Source: Tepidiphilus sp.
Lineage (GTDB): Bacteria; Pseudomonadota; Gammaproteobacteria; Burkholderiales; Rhodocyclaceae
Direction: 5' to 3'
NCBI GenBank assembly: GCA_028684345.1
Contig: JAQUGB010000071.1
Location: 1 to 8,337, forward strand
Length of the DNA: 8,337 nucleotides
Within the stretch, counting starts at the first letter, position 1; each line of letters starts with the position of its first letter. Of the stretch, positions 6,821-8,337 are shown piece after piece. The notes beneath the pieces are model-generated. The model saw nothing but the letters and a program-made list of their open reading frames with translations, was not told the origin of the DNA and did not search any database. Both the position numbers and the translations under genes were made by a program.

Positions 6821-6856
6821 GGCCTGCGGTGCGCACCACCGCGGGCCGTTCTTTTT
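6821..6856 (+). terminator. Intrinsic terminator after the HU gene
   Basis: An 11-bp stem pairs 6821-6831 with 6837-6847 (one G-T wobble, otherwise mostly G-C), with a 5-nt CGCAC loop. TTCTTTTT follows at 6849-6856. A second, smaller hairpin (6801-6806 with 6812-6817) precedes it. This is a textbook rho-independent terminator for the HU transcript. Confidence 0.92.
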
Positions 6857-6868
6857 GCGGGGGCTGCC

Positions 6869-6931
6869 TTGACGGCCACGCTCGATCCGCGCACTGCCCG
6901 CATCATTCCCTGGATCGTCGCCTCGGCGTTG
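6869..6931 (+). pseudogene. Possible remnant of an MFS (EmrB/QacA-type) transporter N-terminus
   Basis: A TTG codon with GGGGG 5 nt upstream opens a frame whose first 21 residues include LDPRTARIIPWIVASAL. This resembles the N-terminal tail and start of the first membrane helix of drug:H+ antiporters of the 14-helix (DHA2) family. The resemblance stops abruptly. None of the three plus frames after about 6932 continues with the expected helix and the LD-T motif; instead there is the AT-richer promoter of the next gene. It may be a deletion scar, or chance. The similarity was judged from memory only. Confidence 0.3.
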
Positions 6932-6955
6932 GATCAGCGAAGGACGAAATTTTTC

Positions 6956-6985
6956 TTGCATCACGGAAGTAGCTCGTGCTATGAT
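6956..6985 (+). promoter_or_regulatory. Promoter of the DEAD-box helicase gene (extended -10)
   Basis: TTGCAT (6956-6961) and TATGAT (6980-6985) are separated by 18 nt, with TG at 6977-6978 making an extended -10 (TGCTATGAT). An AT-rich ATTTTTC stretch precedes the -35. It is the best promoter match in the window. Transcription should start near 6992. Confidence 0.7.
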
Positions 6986-6991
6986 TGTAAA

Positions 6992-7233
6992 AGTTGTGCC
7001 ACACAGTCGATGGAATCTCTCTGGATCGTACGATCCACTTCTCCTGGGGACTGTCGCCACAGCCCCGTCGCGCTTGCGTGAATCTTCGTCGCGCTGCTCC
7101 TGACGCCGTATTCCACGGCGGCCTCGGTCTTCGTTTCCGGGTTTCGGGCGGGCGCCCGCGCATTCGACGGTAACTCGCCGTGCCGCTGCCATCCGGCGGC
7201 GGAGGCGGCTTTTCCGACTCCGAAACTGGACTC
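6992..7233 (+). ncRNA. Long structured 5' leader of the helicase mRNA
   Basis: From the predicted transcription start to the ATG is about 242 nt with several strong hairpins: 7022-7037 (perfect palindrome), 7046-7066 (GGGG/CCCC plus CTGT/ACAG around one bulged A), 7104-7120 (CGCCGT/ACGGCG, 5-nt loop), 7148-7159 (GC palindrome) and 7200-7222. The last pairs CGGAG with CTCCG just before the start region and buries a GGAGG. Long leaders are known for cold-induced helicase mRNAs such as E. coli deaD/csdA. A regulatory role here is inferred from length and pairing only. Confidence 0.45.
7022..7037. repeat. Perfect 16-bp palindrome TGGATCGTACGATCCA
   Basis: The sequence is identical to its reverse complement over 16 bases. 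It lies about 30 nt downstream of the predicted helicase transcription start. It could be an operator for a dimeric regulator, or form an RNA hairpin with a six-pair stem and GTAC loop. Confidence 0.7.

Positions 7234-8337
<1,104 letters not shown>

Larger units (their letters stand above)
6857..7233 (+). other. Non-coding gap: HU terminator to helicase start
   Basis: This 377-bp stretch has no convincing gene on either strand. The minus-strand frames crossing it are low-complexity Arg-rich shadows without family motifs or start sites. It holds, in order, the possible MFS remnant, the helicase promoter (6956-6985) and a leader of about 240 nt with several hairpins. Confidence 0.7.

Noticed and set aside
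5403..6839. 478-codon minus-strand open frame opposite purU and HU
   Set aside because: Spans the HU terminator, promoter and two real genes on the other strand; composition is that of a shadow frame.

Overview
The window is GC-rich chromosomal DNA from a proteobacterium. Most likely it is a betaproteobacterium of the Rhodocyclales/Hydrogenophilales kind. That placement is inferred from gene content (Pseudomonas-type ThrH, YgdQ-like TerC, Hsp15, PurU with an ACT domain, a RhlE-type DEAD-box helicase) and from GC-rich promoters with TAGAAT-like -10 boxes; no rRNA or marker gene confirms it. Coding density is very high and everything recognised is core or housekeeping. I see no insertion sequence, phage gene, CRISPR array, tRNA or rRNA.

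Layout. (1) 2-883, plus: the C-terminal nine-tenths of a nitronate monooxygenase-family flavoprotein, cut by the window start. (2) 885-1709, minus: a TerC-family membrane protein, convergent with the first gene. (3) 1830-3289, plus: a compact operon of lrgA/cidA-like, lrgB-like and hslR (Hsp15) genes, divergent from terC. (4) 3290-3712, minus: a small exported coiled-coil protein of unknown function, whose stop codon abuts that of hslR. (5) 3773-4788, plus: azlC-azlD, a branched-chain amino acid exporter pair, divergent from the small exported gene. (6) 4843-6338, plus: thrH and purU, joined by an ATGA overlap. (7) 6514-6792, plus: an HU-type nucleoid protein, followed by a strong intrinsic terminator. 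(8) 6857-7233: non-coding except for a possible vestigial gene start. It carries a good extended -10 promoter and a long hairpin-rich leader. (9) 7234 to the end, plus: a DEAD-box RNA helicase cut by the window end.

How the genes work together. thrH (phosphoserine phosphatase/homoserine phosphotransferase) and purU (formyl-THF hydrolysis to formate and THF) both touch serine and one-carbon metabolism. They are translationally coupled, and an amino-acid exporter pair lies just upstream. The lrgA-lrgB-hslR operon joins a two-component membrane system to a heat-shock ribosome-associated protein.

No clearly new multi-gene system was found. The parts most worth a second look are non-coding: the roughly 240-nt structured leader of the helicase with a perfect 16-bp palindrome, the HU leader with a terminator-like hairpin, a possible MFS-transporter remnant between HU and the helicase, and two gene pairs whose stop codons meet tail-to-tail with 0-1 bp between them.
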